Shown here in pieces: positions 11,285-22,278 of a stretch of 64,000 bases of DNA. Position numbers and translations under genes: made by a program. How positions within the stretch are numbered: the first letter of the stretch is position 1; the number at the start of each line of letters is the position of its first letter. The stretch covers positions 1 to 64,000 of the forward strand of contig NZ_AZFN01000003.1 of assembly GCF_001434365.1 (NCBI RefSeq). Reading direction: 5' to 3'. Under the pieces are notes generated by a model that saw only the letters and a program-made list of their open reading frames with translations, made no database searches and was not told the origin of the DNA. This DNA is from Limosilactobacillus gastricus DSM 16045. Lineage in GTDB: Bacteria > Bacillota > Bacilli > Lactobacillales > Lactobacillaceae.

Positions 11285-12772
<1,488 letters not shown>

Positions 12773-14758
12773 TTATGATAATTCTAGCACTTCATCACCA
12801 ACTGCCACCGTATCTTTAGCAACAGCTTTAACCTCATGGTATTTAACGGAGTTCGTTACGACCATTGGCATGGTTGGATCATAACCAGCTTGCTTAATTG
12901 CCGCTAAATCAAATTTAACTAATGGATCACCAGCTTTGACCGCTTGACCTTTTTCTACTAAGGTTTCAAACCCTTTCCCTTGAAGGTTAACTGTATCCAT
13001 CCCAATGTGCATTAAGATCTCCGCACCTGCTGCCGTTTGCATTCCAATGGCATGTCCAGTTGGGAAGACTAAGACCACCGTCCCATCAGCTGGGGCCCGT
13101 AAGAGACCTTCGGAAGGCACAAAGGCTAATCCTTTCCCCATCGCCTCGCTAGAGAACACTTCATCTTTAACCTCGGTCAATGGTAGAGTTTGCCCATTAA
13201 CTGGCGCATATAGTTTCGTTGGTTGGTTGTATTCATCCGCTTCCTTGGCAGTTTGTTCGGCGGCCCCGCGCTTAACATCGGCCACTTGCGCCCCGACTTC
13301 TGTCACTGCAGCCGCTTGTAATTCTGCTAATTCTTCCTTCGAATCCACCGCACTCTTACCAAAGATAAATTGTAGTAACAAACCAGCTAAGTAGGAAACA
13401 ATTACGGAAATTAACCACCAGATTAAGGACGAAGCCACATGACTCTTCCCAATCACCATTGGGAAGGCAAAGACACCCATTCCGGCCATACTAAAGGCTT
13501 TTACACCACCTAAAGCAAATGGAATAGCGCCGATCGCCCCACCGATACAGGAGAGGATAAAGGACTTTTTCCGTGGTAAGGTCACCCCATAAATAGCGGG
13601 TTCGGTCACCCCAAAGATCCCTGAGATTAAAGCAGGAAGCGCAATCGCTTTGGTCTTGGGATTCTTGGTTTGGAAGATGATCGCCGTAACAACCCCAATT
13701 TGCGAGAAACAAACTGAAACGGAGAACAGTAGCATTTGATCCCAACCTTGAGATGATAATTCGGTATAAAAGGCTGCCACAATTCCCCAGTGGACCCCAA
13801 ACATAACCAATACTTGCCAGAAGCCACCAACAATCACGGCCGCTAAGATAGGACTGAAGTTAATAACCGCTTGAATAGCTGCGGCGATAATATCAGCAAT
13901 CCAGGTCGCCACCGGTCCGATCACTAGGAAGGTAATTGGCACGGTAATCAAAAGCGTAAAGAATGGGACTAAGAATAATTGAACCACCCCTGGAATCAAC
14001 TTTGTCACAAACTTTTGAACATAAGAAGCAAACCAAACTGCTAACACGATTGGAATCACCGTGGAGGAATAGTTCATCAAGATGACCGGAATCTTTAAGA
14101 AAGTCGCATGAATTGGTGATTCGATGATCGATCCTTTAAAAAGGGTCATTAAGACGGTTTTGGAATTATATAAGGAAAGGATGTTAGGGTAAACCATGGC
14201 CGCCCCAATCGCAATCCCAATAAATTCGTTGACTTTAAATTTCCGGGCAGCGGTTAGCCCCAAAATAATTGGTAGGAAATAGAAGAAGCCATTCCCAATC
14301 GCATACAGGATCGTGTAAGTCCCAGAAGTTGTGGAAATCCAGCCAAAGGACCCCATGGCCGAAGTCAAACCTTGAATCATCCCGGCAGCTGCCATGACAC
14401 CAAGGAAAGGCGTAAAGATCCCCGAGATTAAGTCAATGAAACGATCCATAAGTGACATATTAGACTTATCTTCATAGTCATCAGCCACTTGACCACCACC
14501 AGTCAGGCCACCAACGGCCAAAACATCATCATAGACCTTATCAACGTGGGTCCCGATGACCACTTGATATTGTCCACTGGACTTCACAACGGTCACAATC
14601 CCATCATTGGCCTTTAATTGATCATCATTGGCCTTGGCTTCATCTTTTAATTTAAAGCGTAGCCGCGTCGTACAATGCACCACCGAAATGATATTTTCTT
14701 TTCCACCAACATTATCAATAATAAATTGCGCTAAATCGCGATATCCATTATCTGCCAT
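12773..14758 (-). CDS. beta-glucoside PTS permease EIIBCA
   Basis: 661 residues in the order B-C-A. EIIB (about 1-85) has the phosphocysteine Cys29 in VVHCTTRLRF. EIIC (about 100-460) has roughly ten membrane segments and the ITEP-like GVTEPAIYGV motif. EIIA (about 535-661) has PTGHAIGM and the phosphohistidine, near residue 584, in LMHIGMDTVNL. It imports and phosphorylates aryl- or disaccharide beta-glucosides. The gene lies 133 bp downstream of licT, and a RAT/terminator switch occupies that gap. AAGGAGG precedes the start. Confidence 0.94.
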   Translation of the reverse strand: MADNGYRDLAQFIIDNVGGKENIISVVHCTTRLRFKLKDEAKANDDQLKANDGIVTVVKSSGQYQVVIGTHVDKVYDDVLAVGGLTGGGQVADDYEDKSNMSLMDRFIDLISGIFTPFLGVMAAAGMIQGLTSAMGSFGWISTTSGTYTILYAIGNGFFYFLPIILGLTAARKFKVNEFIGIAIGAAMVYPNILSLYNSKTVLMTLFKGSIIESPIHATFLKIPVILMNYSSTVIPIVLAVWFASYVQKFVTKLIPGVVQLFLVPFFTLLITVPITFLVIGPVATWIADIIAAAIQAVINFSPILAAVIVGGFWQVLVMFGVHWGIVAAFYTELSSQGWDQMLLFSVSVCFSQIGVVTAIIFQTKNPKTKAIALPALISGIFGVTEPAIYGVTLPRKKSFILSCIGGAIGAIPFALGGVKAFSMAGMGVFAFPMVIGKSHVASSLIWWLISVIVSYLAGLLLQFIFGKSAVDSKEELAELQAAAVTEVGAQVADVKRGAAEQTAKEADEYNQPTKLYAPVNGQTLPLTEVKDEVFSSEAMGKGLAFVPSEGLLRAPADGTVVLVFPTGHAIGMQTAAGAEILMHIGMDTVNLQGKGFETLVEKGQAVKAGDPLVKFDLAAIKQAGYDPTMPMVVTNSVKYHEVKAVAKDTVAVGDEVLELS

Positions 14759-14785
14759 GAGATAATTCCTCCTTATTTATTAGCA

Positions 14786-14856
14786 AACAAAAACCTGAGT
14801 TGCCAAAACCAGGTCACTATGCCACCATAGTCACTTCGTTTTGACTCCTCAGGTTT
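14786..14856 (-). terminator. LicT-controlled attenuator before the PTS gene
   Basis: On the minus strand AAACCTGAG (14856-14848) pairs with CTCAGGTTT (14799-14791), followed by a T run. The 5' arm overlaps the end of the RAT. An extra inner hairpin (ACTATG / CATAGT) lies in the loop. With LicT bound to the RAT this terminator cannot form. Confidence 0.8.
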
Positions 14857-14880
14857 ATGCCAGCAATGTTGTAACACACC
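14852..14880 (-). promoter_or_regulatory. RAT antiterminator site, PTS leader
   Basis: A 29-base element with GGTGTGTTAC at its start, TGGCATAAACC at its end and a short loop between, matching the BglG/LicT ribonucleic antiterminator pattern. It overlaps the downstream terminator by five bases. Confidence 0.78.
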
Positions 14881-14891
14881 TAAATTGTCAA

Positions 14892-15740
14892 TTATTGTTC
14901 TTCTTGATAATTAGTTACTCGCCAGACGTGGAGAATTAAAAAAACCCGTTCATCTGGTGATAAATCCCAGCCCATTTGATTTTTGAGAAAGATCGCAATC
15001 CGGTCAACACAGGCAACCGCATCGGGATATTTCTCTTGAATGACCATCATTAAGGATTGATCTAAAGCTTGCCCATTAACCTTGCTGTTGGTAAGTTGAC
15101 GGATCATGAAGGCCCTTAGATGACCGATAAAACGGGTGAAATTAAAGGAATCCGGATCTAATTGGATTTGGTATTGATACTGGACAATATCAATAATTCC
15201 CTTAATTAACCGTGAAATTTTCATCGTATCTTGAATGGTTGTGCCATTGGACTCGAGGTTAACAAAATGTTGGGTCAGCATTACCGCTTCCCCTTCATCT
15301 AAGCCCGCTCCCGTCATCCCATTAATCAGCATCAAAGCTTCCTTGGCCACGGCATATTCTTTAGGGAAAAGTCGATTGGTCTCCCAACTGACCGTCGCTG
15401 AATCCAAATTAATCCCGTCTTGAGTTCGTTTGATGGCAAAATCAATATGATCCGCCAAAGATAAATATTGATAGTCCGTAAAGGAACGGGATAACTGGTC
15501 CTTGACCAATTTTTCCACCCGATTAACGACCTCAACAATTTCCGGCGATAGCTGAGTGGCCGTATTTAAGACCGTTTCTTCTTGATCCGCCGCTTTAAAG
15601 CGCCGCTCAATCTTTGCTAGATCAATTTCATCCCCACGATGTTTCCCAAAACCTACTCCCTTGCCGATCACAATCCACTCGGTTTGTTGATCGTCTTCAA
15701 CCAAGGCGGCGTTATTATTAAAATTTTTAACGAATTTCAT
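14892..15740 (-). CDS. licT: BglG/LicT-family transcription antiterminator
   Basis: 282 residues. An N-terminal RNA-binding CAT domain (about 1-55; KNFNNNAALV, GKGVGFGKHRGD) precedes two PTS regulation domains. Conserved histidines are visible in SLADHIDF and LTQHFVN (PRD1) and in IGHLRAF and LILHVWRV (PRD2). In the family, the beta-glucoside EII phosphorylates PRD1 and HPr phosphorylates PRD2. It controls its own leader and that of the PTS gene, since a RAT/terminator pair precedes each. AAGGAGG precedes the ATG. Confidence 0.94.
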   Translation of the reverse strand: MKFVKNFNNNAALVEDDQQTEWIVIGKGVGFGKHRGDEIDLAKIERRFKAADQEETVLNTATQLSPEIVEVVNRVEKLVKDQLSRSFTDYQYLSLADHIDFAIKRTQDGINLDSATVSWETNRLFPKEYAVAKEALMLINGMTGAGLDEGEAVMLTQHFVNLESNGTTIQDTMKISRLIKGIIDIVQYQYQIQLDPDSFNFTRFIGHLRAFMIRQLTNSKVNGQALDQSLMMVIQEKYPDAVACVDRIAIFLKNQMGWDLSPDERVFLILHVWRVTNYQEEQ

Positions 15741-15763
15741 TCATAGCCTCCTTCTGTTGGAAT

Positions 15764-15812
15764 AAAAAAGCCTACACTATCTCCTGAAAAATCAAAGGAA
15801 AAATGTGTAGGT
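15764..15812 (-). terminator. LicT-controlled attenuator before licT
   Basis: On the minus strand CCTACAC pairs with GTGTAGG and is followed by CTTTTTT. Its 5' arm overlaps the end of the RAT, giving autoregulation of licT by antitermination. Confidence 0.8.
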
Positions 15813-15840
15813 TAATGCCTGGTCGAACCAGTAACACACG
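15810..15840 (-). promoter_or_regulatory. RAT antiterminator site, licT leader
   Basis: It begins GTGTGTTACTGG, has the loop TTCGA, and ends CCAGGCATTAACC. It has the same GTGTGTTAC start and GGCA(T)xAACC end as the second RAT before the PTS gene. Confidence 0.8.
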
Positions 15841-15854
15841 CTTTATTCGTGATT

Positions 15855-15883
15855 ATCATACCAATCTATGTAAGCGCTGTCAA
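15855..15883 (-). promoter_or_regulatory. licT promoter with overlapping cre site
   Basis: TTGACA (15883-15878) and TATGAT (15860-15855) are separated by 17 bases. The bases TGACAGCGCTTACA (15882-15869) match the CcpA consensus TGWNANCGNTNWCA at every defined position and cover the -35 box. This predicts carbon catabolite repression of the whole licT-PTS-GH1 operon. Confidence 0.88.
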
Positions 15884-15896
15884 TAGCTATTCCACA

Positions 15897-16820
15897 TTAA
15901 TCTTCCCGTAAATAAATCTTATCAATCCGATGATTGTTAGTTTTATGCAAAATGACGTCGGCCCGATTCCGCGTTGGCAAAATATAATCATCTAAATTCG
16001 GTAAATCCACCGTTTGCCACACTCGATGGGCCATTGCTAGGGCTTCTTGACGATCACCTTGCGCATATGAATAGTAATAATTAGTTGGGTCTTGAAAGGC
16101 CGTATCCAAAAGAGTATTAAATCTTTCTAAATACCACTGCTCAATTAGATCCGCCTGCGCATCCACATAAATGGAAAAGTCAAAGAAGTCACTCACGTAA
16201 ATCCGCTGCGCCGAGGGTAACTGTAATACGTTAATCCCTTCCACAATTAATAGGTCCGGTTGATCGATGATTTGAACTTGATCAGGAACCACATCATAAA
16301 CTTGGTGTGAGTATATCGGCGCAGCTACCTGCTCCTCACCAGCATTTACATCATTTAAAAAGGTGATTAACTTATCCATATCGTAGGATTCCGGGAAACC
16401 CTTGCGATCCATAATGCCCCGCCGTTCTAATTCCGCATTGGAATATAAGAACCCATCCGTCGTTAACATCTCAATTTCTCGATCAGGCATCAGGCGTTGC
16501 AATAAAATTTGTAATAACCGGGCCGTTGTACTTTTCCCCACCGCTACGGAGCCGGCAATACCAATAATAAATGGGATCCGGCGATTCGGTTTATGCAAAA
16601 AGGTCATTTTCTGCAATTGCATTTGCTCATAATTTTGATACTGTAACTGAATCAATTTGATTAGTGGCAAATAGACTTCTTGCACATCTTTTAAGGAAAT
16701 CTGATCGTTAACTGACTTAATCTCATCTAGATCCGATTGCGAAAGCAGTTGGGTCCGACTCGGGTAAAAGCTATACCAAGTCGGTCGGTCAAAACGATCG
16801 TAATTTATCCACTCATCCAT
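15897..16820 (-). CDS. coaA: type I pantothenate kinase
   Basis: 307 residues. It catalyses the first step of coenzyme A synthesis, phosphorylation of pantothenate. The P-loop [17 protein letters not shown] lies at about 86-102, with the CoaA-typical [26 protein letters not shown] and VEGINVLQ segments. The start at 16820 has GAGG 8 bases upstream; the earlier in-frame ATG at 16838 has no ribosome site. The gene is transcribed alone, away from the licT promoter region. Confidence 0.95.
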   Translation of the reverse strand: MDEWINYDRFDRPTWYSFYPSRTQLLSQSDLDEIKSVNDQISLKDVQEVYLPLIKLIQLQYQNYEQMQLQKMTFLHKPNRRIPFIIGIAGSVAVGKSTTARLLQILLQRLMPDREIEMLTTDGFLYSNAELERRGIMDRKGFPESYDMDKLITFLNDVNAGEEQVAAPIYSHQVYDVVPDQVQIIDQPDLLIVEGINVLQLPSAQRIYVSDFFDFSIYVDAQADLIEQWYLERFNTLLDTAFQDPTNYYYSYAQGDRQEALAMAHRVWQTVDLPNLDDYILPTRNRADVILHKTNNHRIDKIYLRED

Positions 16821-16896
16821 CTTGTCGTCCTCATTCATTTGTAATGTTATTATTTTAACACTAATTCTATGAGAACGCTTTATTTGTCTTTATAAG

Positions 16897-16927
16897 CAAA
16901 AAACGCGACCATGACTGATCGCGTTTT
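16897..16927 (-). terminator. terminator of the first LTA-synthase gene
   Basis: AAAACGCGA pairs with TCGCGTTTT with a 10-base loop and T-rich flank on the minus strand. Confidence 0.8.
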
Positions 16928-16931
16928 GAAA

Positions 16932-19022
16932 CTACTTAGTTGGATACTTCAAGGAAGTCGAACTGGTCAGTTCTGGAGCGTCCGTTGAGTAATCGGTATC
17001 CTTTTTATCGTTTTGATAGTACAAACTTGTCTTGAGCTTTTCTTGAATCTTCTTCAAACTACTCAAGCTCTTCTTAACGTTATAAGTAAAGTTCTTCTTA
17101 TTCACCTTAGTGAAGCCGCTTAACTTGTAGAAGCGTAACAAATCACCATTTAAGACTTTATCAGATAATCCTAATTCAGTCGTCACTTGCTTTTGAATGG
17201 CTTTAAACTTCTTCTTTTGAGCGGCTGTCGGATTCTTAATTTGCTTACCCGACTTAGTGTAGAAGTATTGACCACCATACTTCGTGTATTGTGGAGTTAC
17301 CCAACTACCATTCCTAAATGGCACAATTTGATCATTTTCTGATGACAAGAGGTCTTGACCAAACTGAATATACTTATTGGAGCTGATTCCTAAGAGGTCC
17401 TCCAGGGTTGGTAAGACGTCAATTTCATCACCATAAGTCTCATTGATACCACCAGGAATCCCTTCACCATTGATGATTAATGGAACCTTTTGCCACATCG
17501 CTAGGTCATAATTAGTGACCGACTTCTTGCCAAGAATCTTGGCAATGGCATCCTTATGGTTTTCGGAAATCCCATAGTGGTCCCCATATAAGACCAGCAC
17601 CGTATTCTTCCGCAAGCCGGTTTCATCCAGGTAAGTTAATAACTCCCCAACGGCTTGATCCAGATAATGGGCCGTTTGCACATATGGATCTACAGTGTTG
17701 TCCCCCGTCGTTAATTCAGGGAAGTCCGTATTCTTCTTATCAATTAAGTATGGATAGTGATTCGTCACTGTAATCAACTTCGCATAGAAAGGTTGTGGTA
17801 ACTGTTGTAAGTAATGGGCCGCATACTTCATAAATAGCTTATCTTTGGTCCCATAACCCACATCAGAGTCTTTAACTTCTGGGAAGAAGTCCTTGCTAAA
17901 GAAGTATTGATAACCGAAGGACTTATAGGTGTTATCCCGGTTCCAAAAACTTGGCGTATCCCCGTGGAATGAAGCCGTGGTGTAACCTAACTTTTGTTCC
18001 AATAAGGCCGGTGCCGCTTGGAAGGTATTTGACGTCCCCAGCGTACTCATGGCTGATCCTTCAGGCAAACCATATAGCGAGTTCTCCAGCATCATCTCGG
18101 CATCGGAAGTCTTCCCTTGACCAACCTGATTAAAGAAGTTACTAAAGGAGATCGAATTTGATGAATTATAAAGCGAGTTAATATTAGGCGTGACCTCTTG
18201 GCCGTTTACCTTATAGTTAATCAAGAACTGTTGGAAACTTTCCAAGTGGACGATAATAATATTCTTCCCCTTGATCGTTCCGTAATACTGCATATTAGGC
18301 GCAGCATAGTTCTTCTTAATGTAGTTTAAGATCGGGGTTAAATCCTTTGATGAAGCCTGTGACCGGACCATGCTGGTATGCGTGGTCTTCACGCCATCAT
18401 AAATCGTGTAAGCTTCTAACCCTAAGTACTTCACCAAATAATTATTATCAAAGGTCCGCGTTAGTAGTTGGCTCCGATCAGACTCCGCCATCCCTAAGTT
18501 AACCCCAAACAAGAGGAAAGCTAAGGCTGAGATCGTCAAAGAATAGCGGCGCTTGAAGTAGCGCATATCAATCCGAATCAAATGGAAGGCTAACAATAGG
18601 ATTAGCAAAATAACATCAGCATAGACGAAAAAGTCAGATGGCCGAATAATCTGTCCTAAACTAGTCCCTAGGTTACCCGAAGAGGTCCCGGACCCTTTAA
18701 TTACGTTTAAGGTAATAAAATCGGAAAATTCCCGATAATACAAAATATTCGCAAAGAGCCAAGTTGATAATAGAGCATTGATAATGATCATCAACCAGTA
18801 GGAAAGTCGTCCCCGAAAATAAAGGGCAATCCCAATAAATAGTAGCGTGGCTGGGATAGTGTTAAAGGCCAGTAAAAATTCTTGAACCGCACCACTTACC
18901 CCTAAGTTGAACTTAGTCTGGTAAGCCCAGTAACTTTTAATTGCAAATAAAAAGACTACCAGCAGGAAGAACCCTAATTTGGTGTTCAGCCCCCGCCGAA
19001 TTTTTTGCAATAATAATTTCAT
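16932..19022 (-). CDS. lipoteichoic acid synthase family protein (copy 1)
   Basis: About 696 residues. Five N-terminal membrane helices (about 10-200) anchor a large extracellular sulfatase-fold domain. Visible catalytic elements are VHLESFQQF (metal-binding Glu), the phospho-threonine site GQGKTSDAE, and YGDHYGISENHKD. It polymerises glycerol phosphate from phosphatidylglycerol onto a lipid anchor, or primes that chain. The C-terminal tail (about 60 residues) is Lys- and Ser-rich and ends near DYSTDAPE. The start at 19022 is chosen because TGGAGG precedes it, removing 13 residues from the longest frame. A paralogue lies at 50250. Confidence 0.92.
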   Translation of the reverse strand: MKLLLQKIRRGLNTKLGFFLLVVFLFAIKSYWAYQTKFNLGVSGAVQEFLLAFNTIPATLLFIGIALYFRGRLSYWLMIIINALLSTWLFANILYYREFSDFITLNVIKGSGTSSGNLGTSLGQIIRPSDFFVYADVILLILLLAFHLIRIDMRYFKRRYSLTISALAFLLFGVNLGMAESDRSQLLTRTFDNNYLVKYLGLEAYTIYDGVKTTHTSMVRSQASSKDLTPILNYIKKNYAAPNMQYYGTIKGKNIIIVHLESFQQFLINYKVNGQEVTPNINSLYNSSNSISFSNFFNQVGQGKTSDAEMMLENSLYGLPEGSAMSTLGTSNTFQAAPALLEQKLGYTTASFHGDTPSFWNRDNTYKSFGYQYFFSKDFFPEVKDSDVGYGTKDKLFMKYAAHYLQQLPQPFYAKLITVTNHYPYLIDKKNTDFPELTTGDNTVDPYVQTAHYLDQAVGELLTYLDETGLRKNTVLVLYGDHYGISENHKDAIAKILGKKSVTNYDLAMWQKVPLIINGEGIPGGINETYGDEIDVLPTLEDLLGISSNKYIQFGQDLLSSENDQIVPFRNGSWVTPQYTKYGGQYFYTKSGKQIKNPTAAQKKKFKAIQKQVTTELGLSDKVLNGDLLRFYKLSGFTKVNKKNFTYNVKKSLSSLKKIQEKLKTSLYYQNDKKDTDYSTDAPELTSSTSLKYPTK

Positions 19023-19174
19023 ATTTTTTCCTCCAGAGAAAAATCTCAACGCTCCTATCATACTATAATGTTGGCGTCCCTGCTGTGGAATTTAAAAACA
19101 ATAATAAAATTTAAACTTTATCTCAACATCCCTATTATACCGACTACGGTCAAGGGGTCAATTTGATCCATTCT

Positions 19175-19213
19175 CACAATAAGAGACTGGGAGGAAAATC
19201 TACCCAGTCTCTT
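19175..19213 (-). terminator. helD terminator overlapping its stop codon
   Basis: AAGAGACTGGG (19181-19191) pairs perfectly with CCCAGTCTCTT (19203-19213). The stem includes the last bases of helD. Confidence 0.75.
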
Positions 19214-21503
19214 ATTGGCGTTGATATAGGCTAGCATCCACCTCATCAATTAACGGACTCACTGGTCCAATACTGGTGACCGTTAAGGCATGCATGGCGC
19301 GGGAACAAATCGTGTAAATTAATTGTCGCTCGTCATCACCATGATACTGCTTAGCATTCGCATTCCAAACAATGACGGCATCAAATTCCAGCCCTTTGGC
19401 TAAATAAGATGGCACGACAATCGTCCCTGGTACGAGGCGTTGATTCTCAGTGCGAATCAGGGTGACCTGCTCGCCCGCCGCCTTTAGAAGTTCAGCAATT
19501 CGTTCGCTATCGGCTAATGTCTTCCCGATGATGGCCGTTGTATCATGAGCCGCTTGGTAGCGGTCTAAGGTATTAACTACGGTCTCAACCGCCGTTGATT
19601 CGTCAGCTATTTCTAAGACTCGCGGCAGTTCACCTTGACGCTCAAAGGCTTCAATCCGCTCCCCGTTCACTAAGAGACCCTTGGTAAAGTCAGTTAGCTG
19701 TTGCGTAGAGCGATATGATTTGGTTAATTGAATGACCTTCGTATTGTCTTCACCAAACATTGTACCTAACTCTTGTAGAAGAGTATGGCTCTGTTCGTGG
19801 GTAAAGATGGCCTGGTTTAAATCACCTAGCAAAGTAAACTTGGCTTTGGGAAAGTTAAATTGTAAGTAGGCCAATTGGAAGGCATCGTAATCTTGGACTT
19901 CATCCACAAAGACAAAGCGAATCTCACGTTGACCGCGTTTCCCCGATAAAAGGTCGTATAAGTATAAGTAAATCGAAACCCCACTTGTACTAATCCGCTT
20001 TGCTTTAAAGGCCGTTGTTTGCTGATCAAGATACTGTTGCCATTCCGCGGGACTTATATCAAAATCAGCGATATTAACTAACTTCGGCGTTACTCGCAAT
20101 AAATGCAGATATTGCGCATTGATGTTCATCCACCGATTATGATCAATTGCTTTTTTGACGGGTCGCAAAGCATCCATCACAATCCGCCGCGCTAAGAATT
20201 TACGCTCCGCTTCTTCGCTTTCAAATTCTCCCGGATGTTCATGTAAGGCCACGTCCAGGTCTTCCTTACTCATCGTTTGGATTGCTTCTTCAACCCACTT
20301 GGACCGCATCTCATTCCCGATCCGACTATTCAAAATCTTAATAAGATTTTCTTTGGTCGCATCTAGGCGATTTCCTAAATGATAATTGCGATTAAAAGAA
20401 TAATAAATTTCGGCAATCTTTTCCTTACTGAAAAATACCCGTCCCCGAAACATTATATTTTTAAAGCGTAAGTGATGATCCAACCCTAGATGTTTGGCAT
20501 AGCGGGTGACAGCATTAAAATACTTCAAACTGGTTAATAGTTTGGTAGCTTTTTGATGGACCACTTCTTGATCGGCTTCGAAACGTTCTTGAATCGTTGC
20601 GACTTGTAACCGTGGAACCCGCCGACCAACATATTGATAGTAAGTCATTTGGATCATATTATGTTCCCAAAGTTCCGGTAAGACCTGGTCAATATAATCA
20701 TTAAATAACTGATTAGGGCTAAACATAATTACTTGCGAGGCCGTTAAATTCCCCCGATAACGATACAACAGCCACGCTACCCGTTGCAAAACTGCCGCGG
20801 TTTTCCCCGAACCAGCCGCTCCTTGAACAAACAACAAACGAGCATCCGTATTCCGAATAATTTGGTTTTGGGTTCGCTGAATAGTCGTAACAATACTCTT
20901 CATCTTGGTGGATGAATGATTATCCAAGGCCGATAACAGCATCTGATCCGTGACAGCCTCTTCAGTATCATACAAGGTCACGATGACGCCATCTTCAATT
21001 TGAAATTGGCGTTTTAATTGAACGTCTACTGTTTGAACCCCATCTGGCGCTTGGTATGATACCTTCCCCAACTCCCCTTCGTAATAAATAGAAGAAATTG
21101 GCGCCCGCCAATCATAGACGAGAAAATGATCGGGTTGATCAGTAAATGATGCGAGCCCAATATAAATCGTTTCCGCTTCAGTATCGTCAGTTTCTTTAAA
21201 ATCAATCCGGGCAAAGTAAGGCCGACTTTCTAAGCGTTCCAGGGTCTCCAAAAGATCAGCCGCATGTTGCCAAGTATTCTCCCGTTCATCCAGCATTTGC
21301 TGTTGGGCGCGCACCGACATAGCTGTATCCATCATTCCCGAATAAGTAGTGGTGTTCATGCGAATATCGTCAAAACCCTCCTTGATTTGACCAATATCCG
21401 TCTTGGTATGTCCTATCTTTTCCTCCGTCGCCACCTTGGCACGTCGAATTTCATCAATGACGTGGTCCAAGTGCTCTTGTTCATATCGCTTTGGATCTGT
21501 CAT
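19212..21503 (-). CDS. helD: HelD-type RNA polymerase recycling ATPase / UvrD-like helicase
   Basis: 763 residues. The N-terminal coiled-coil arm (about 1-90) and the YIGLASF...DHFLVYDWRAPISSIYY stretch are HelD hallmarks. The Walker A GAAGSGKTAAVLQR lies near 230, the Walker B FVDEVQDYD near 530, and a C-terminal 2A segment contains LAKGLEFDAVIVW. HelD removes or recycles RNA polymerase from stalled complexes. It is divergent from the phosphatase gene at 21610. GGAGGGG stands before the start. Confidence 0.9.
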   Translation of the reverse strand: MTDPKRYEQEHLDHVIDEIRRAKVATEEKIGHTKTDIGQIKEGFDDIRMNTTTYSGMMDTAMSVRAQQQMLDERENTWQHAADLLETLERLESRPYFARIDFKETDDTEAETIYIGLASFTDQPDHFLVYDWRAPISSIYYEGELGKVSYQAPDGVQTVDVQLKRQFQIEDGVIVTLYDTEEAVTDQMLLSALDNHSSTKMKSIVTTIQRTQNQIIRNTDARLLFVQGAAGSGKTAAVLQRVAWLLYRYRGNLTASQVIMFSPNQLFNDYIDQVLPELWEHNMIQMTYYQYVGRRVPRLQVATIQERFEADQEVVHQKATKLLTSLKYFNAVTRYAKHLGLDHHLRFKNIMFRGRVFFSKEKIAEIYYSFNRNYHLGNRLDATKENLIKILNSRIGNEMRSKWVEEAIQTMSKEDLDVALHEHPGEFESEEAERKFLARRIVMDALRPVKKAIDHNRWMNINAQYLHLLRVTPKLVNIADFDISPAEWQQYLDQQTTAFKAKRISTSGVSIYLYLYDLLSGKRGQREIRFVFVDEVQDYDAFQLAYLQFNFPKAKFTLLGDLNQAIFTHEQSHTLLQELGTMFGEDNTKVIQLTKSYRSTQQLTDFTKGLLVNGERIEAFERQGELPRVLEIADESTAVETVVNTLDRYQAAHDTTAIIGKTLADSERIAELLKAAGEQVTLIRTENQRLVPGTIVVPSYLAKGLEFDAVIVWNANAKQYHGDDERQLIYTICSRAMHALTVTSIGPVSPLIDEVDASLYQRQ

Positions 21504-21609
21504 AATACCCCTCCAAAATAGTTTGATGATCTATTATAGCACCCTCAAGGGCCGAATAGCTTTAATTATGTTAAAATATGGTTAATATGACTTTTGAAAG
21601 GGTGTAAAA

Positions 21610-22275
21610 ATGGCAATTGATGTATACATGGTTCGTCATGGTCAAACGTACTTAAATGAATTCGGGAAAATGCAAGGTTGGTCGGATGCGCCTCTTACCG
21701 ATCAGGGCTGGCAAGATGCTAAACGAGCCGGGGAAGCTTTAAGCGAGATCGACTTTGATTTTGCTTTCACCAGTGATCTCAAGCGGGCCATTGACACGGC
21801 TCAAACAATTCTGCGTAATCATCCCACTAAAATTCAAAAAGCCACGCCGAACTCGGCTTTTCGGGAATCATTCTTTGGCTATTTCGAAGGCCTGCACAGT
21901 GGTTTTACGGCGACTACAATCGGTGGGGCGCTCGGCGTCAAAACTTGGGAACAACTTATCGAACAAGTTGGCATCGAGAAATCACGGGATCTAACTAAAG
22001 CAGCAGATCCCTTCAAGCGGGCCGAAGATAACCGTGATTTCTGGGAACGCTTAGCACCAGGCTTTGAAACCTTACGATCCCTACCAGACCAAAGCAAAGT
22101 CTTATTGGTATCACATGGGATGACGATCCGTTCGATTATTAGTAAATATGGTCAACCGGGCCAGGCACTCATTGCCCCACAAAATGGAGCAATTACCAAA
22201 TTAGTGATTACACCTACAGATATTAAAGTTGCGTTTTATAACCAATTAACCATTCTACAGGGAGATGAAGCTTAA
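21610..22275 (+). CDS. histidine phosphatase family protein (copy 1)
   Basis: 221 residues. The phosphohistidine motif MVRHGQT is at residues 7-13, followed by LQGW-type MQGWSDAPLTDQG, and the second His is in LLVSHGMTIRSI. It is of the cofactor-independent-like phosphoglycerate-mutase superfamily used mostly by broad phosphatases. It sits 3 bases before hflX. A paralogue with the same domain layout lies at 49429. The substrate is unknown. Confidence 0.85.
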   Translation: MAIDVYMVRHGQTYLNEFGKMQGWSDAPLTDQGWQDAKRAGEALSEIDFDFAFTSDLKRAIDTAQTILRNHPTKIQKATPNSAFRESFFGYFEGLHSGFTATTIGGALGVKTWEQLIEQVGIEKSRDLTKAADPFKRAEDNRDFWERLAPGFETLRSLPDQSKVLLVSHGMTIRSIISKYGQPGQALIAPQNGAITKLVITPTDIKVAFYNQLTILQGDEA

Positions 22276-22278
22276 TAT

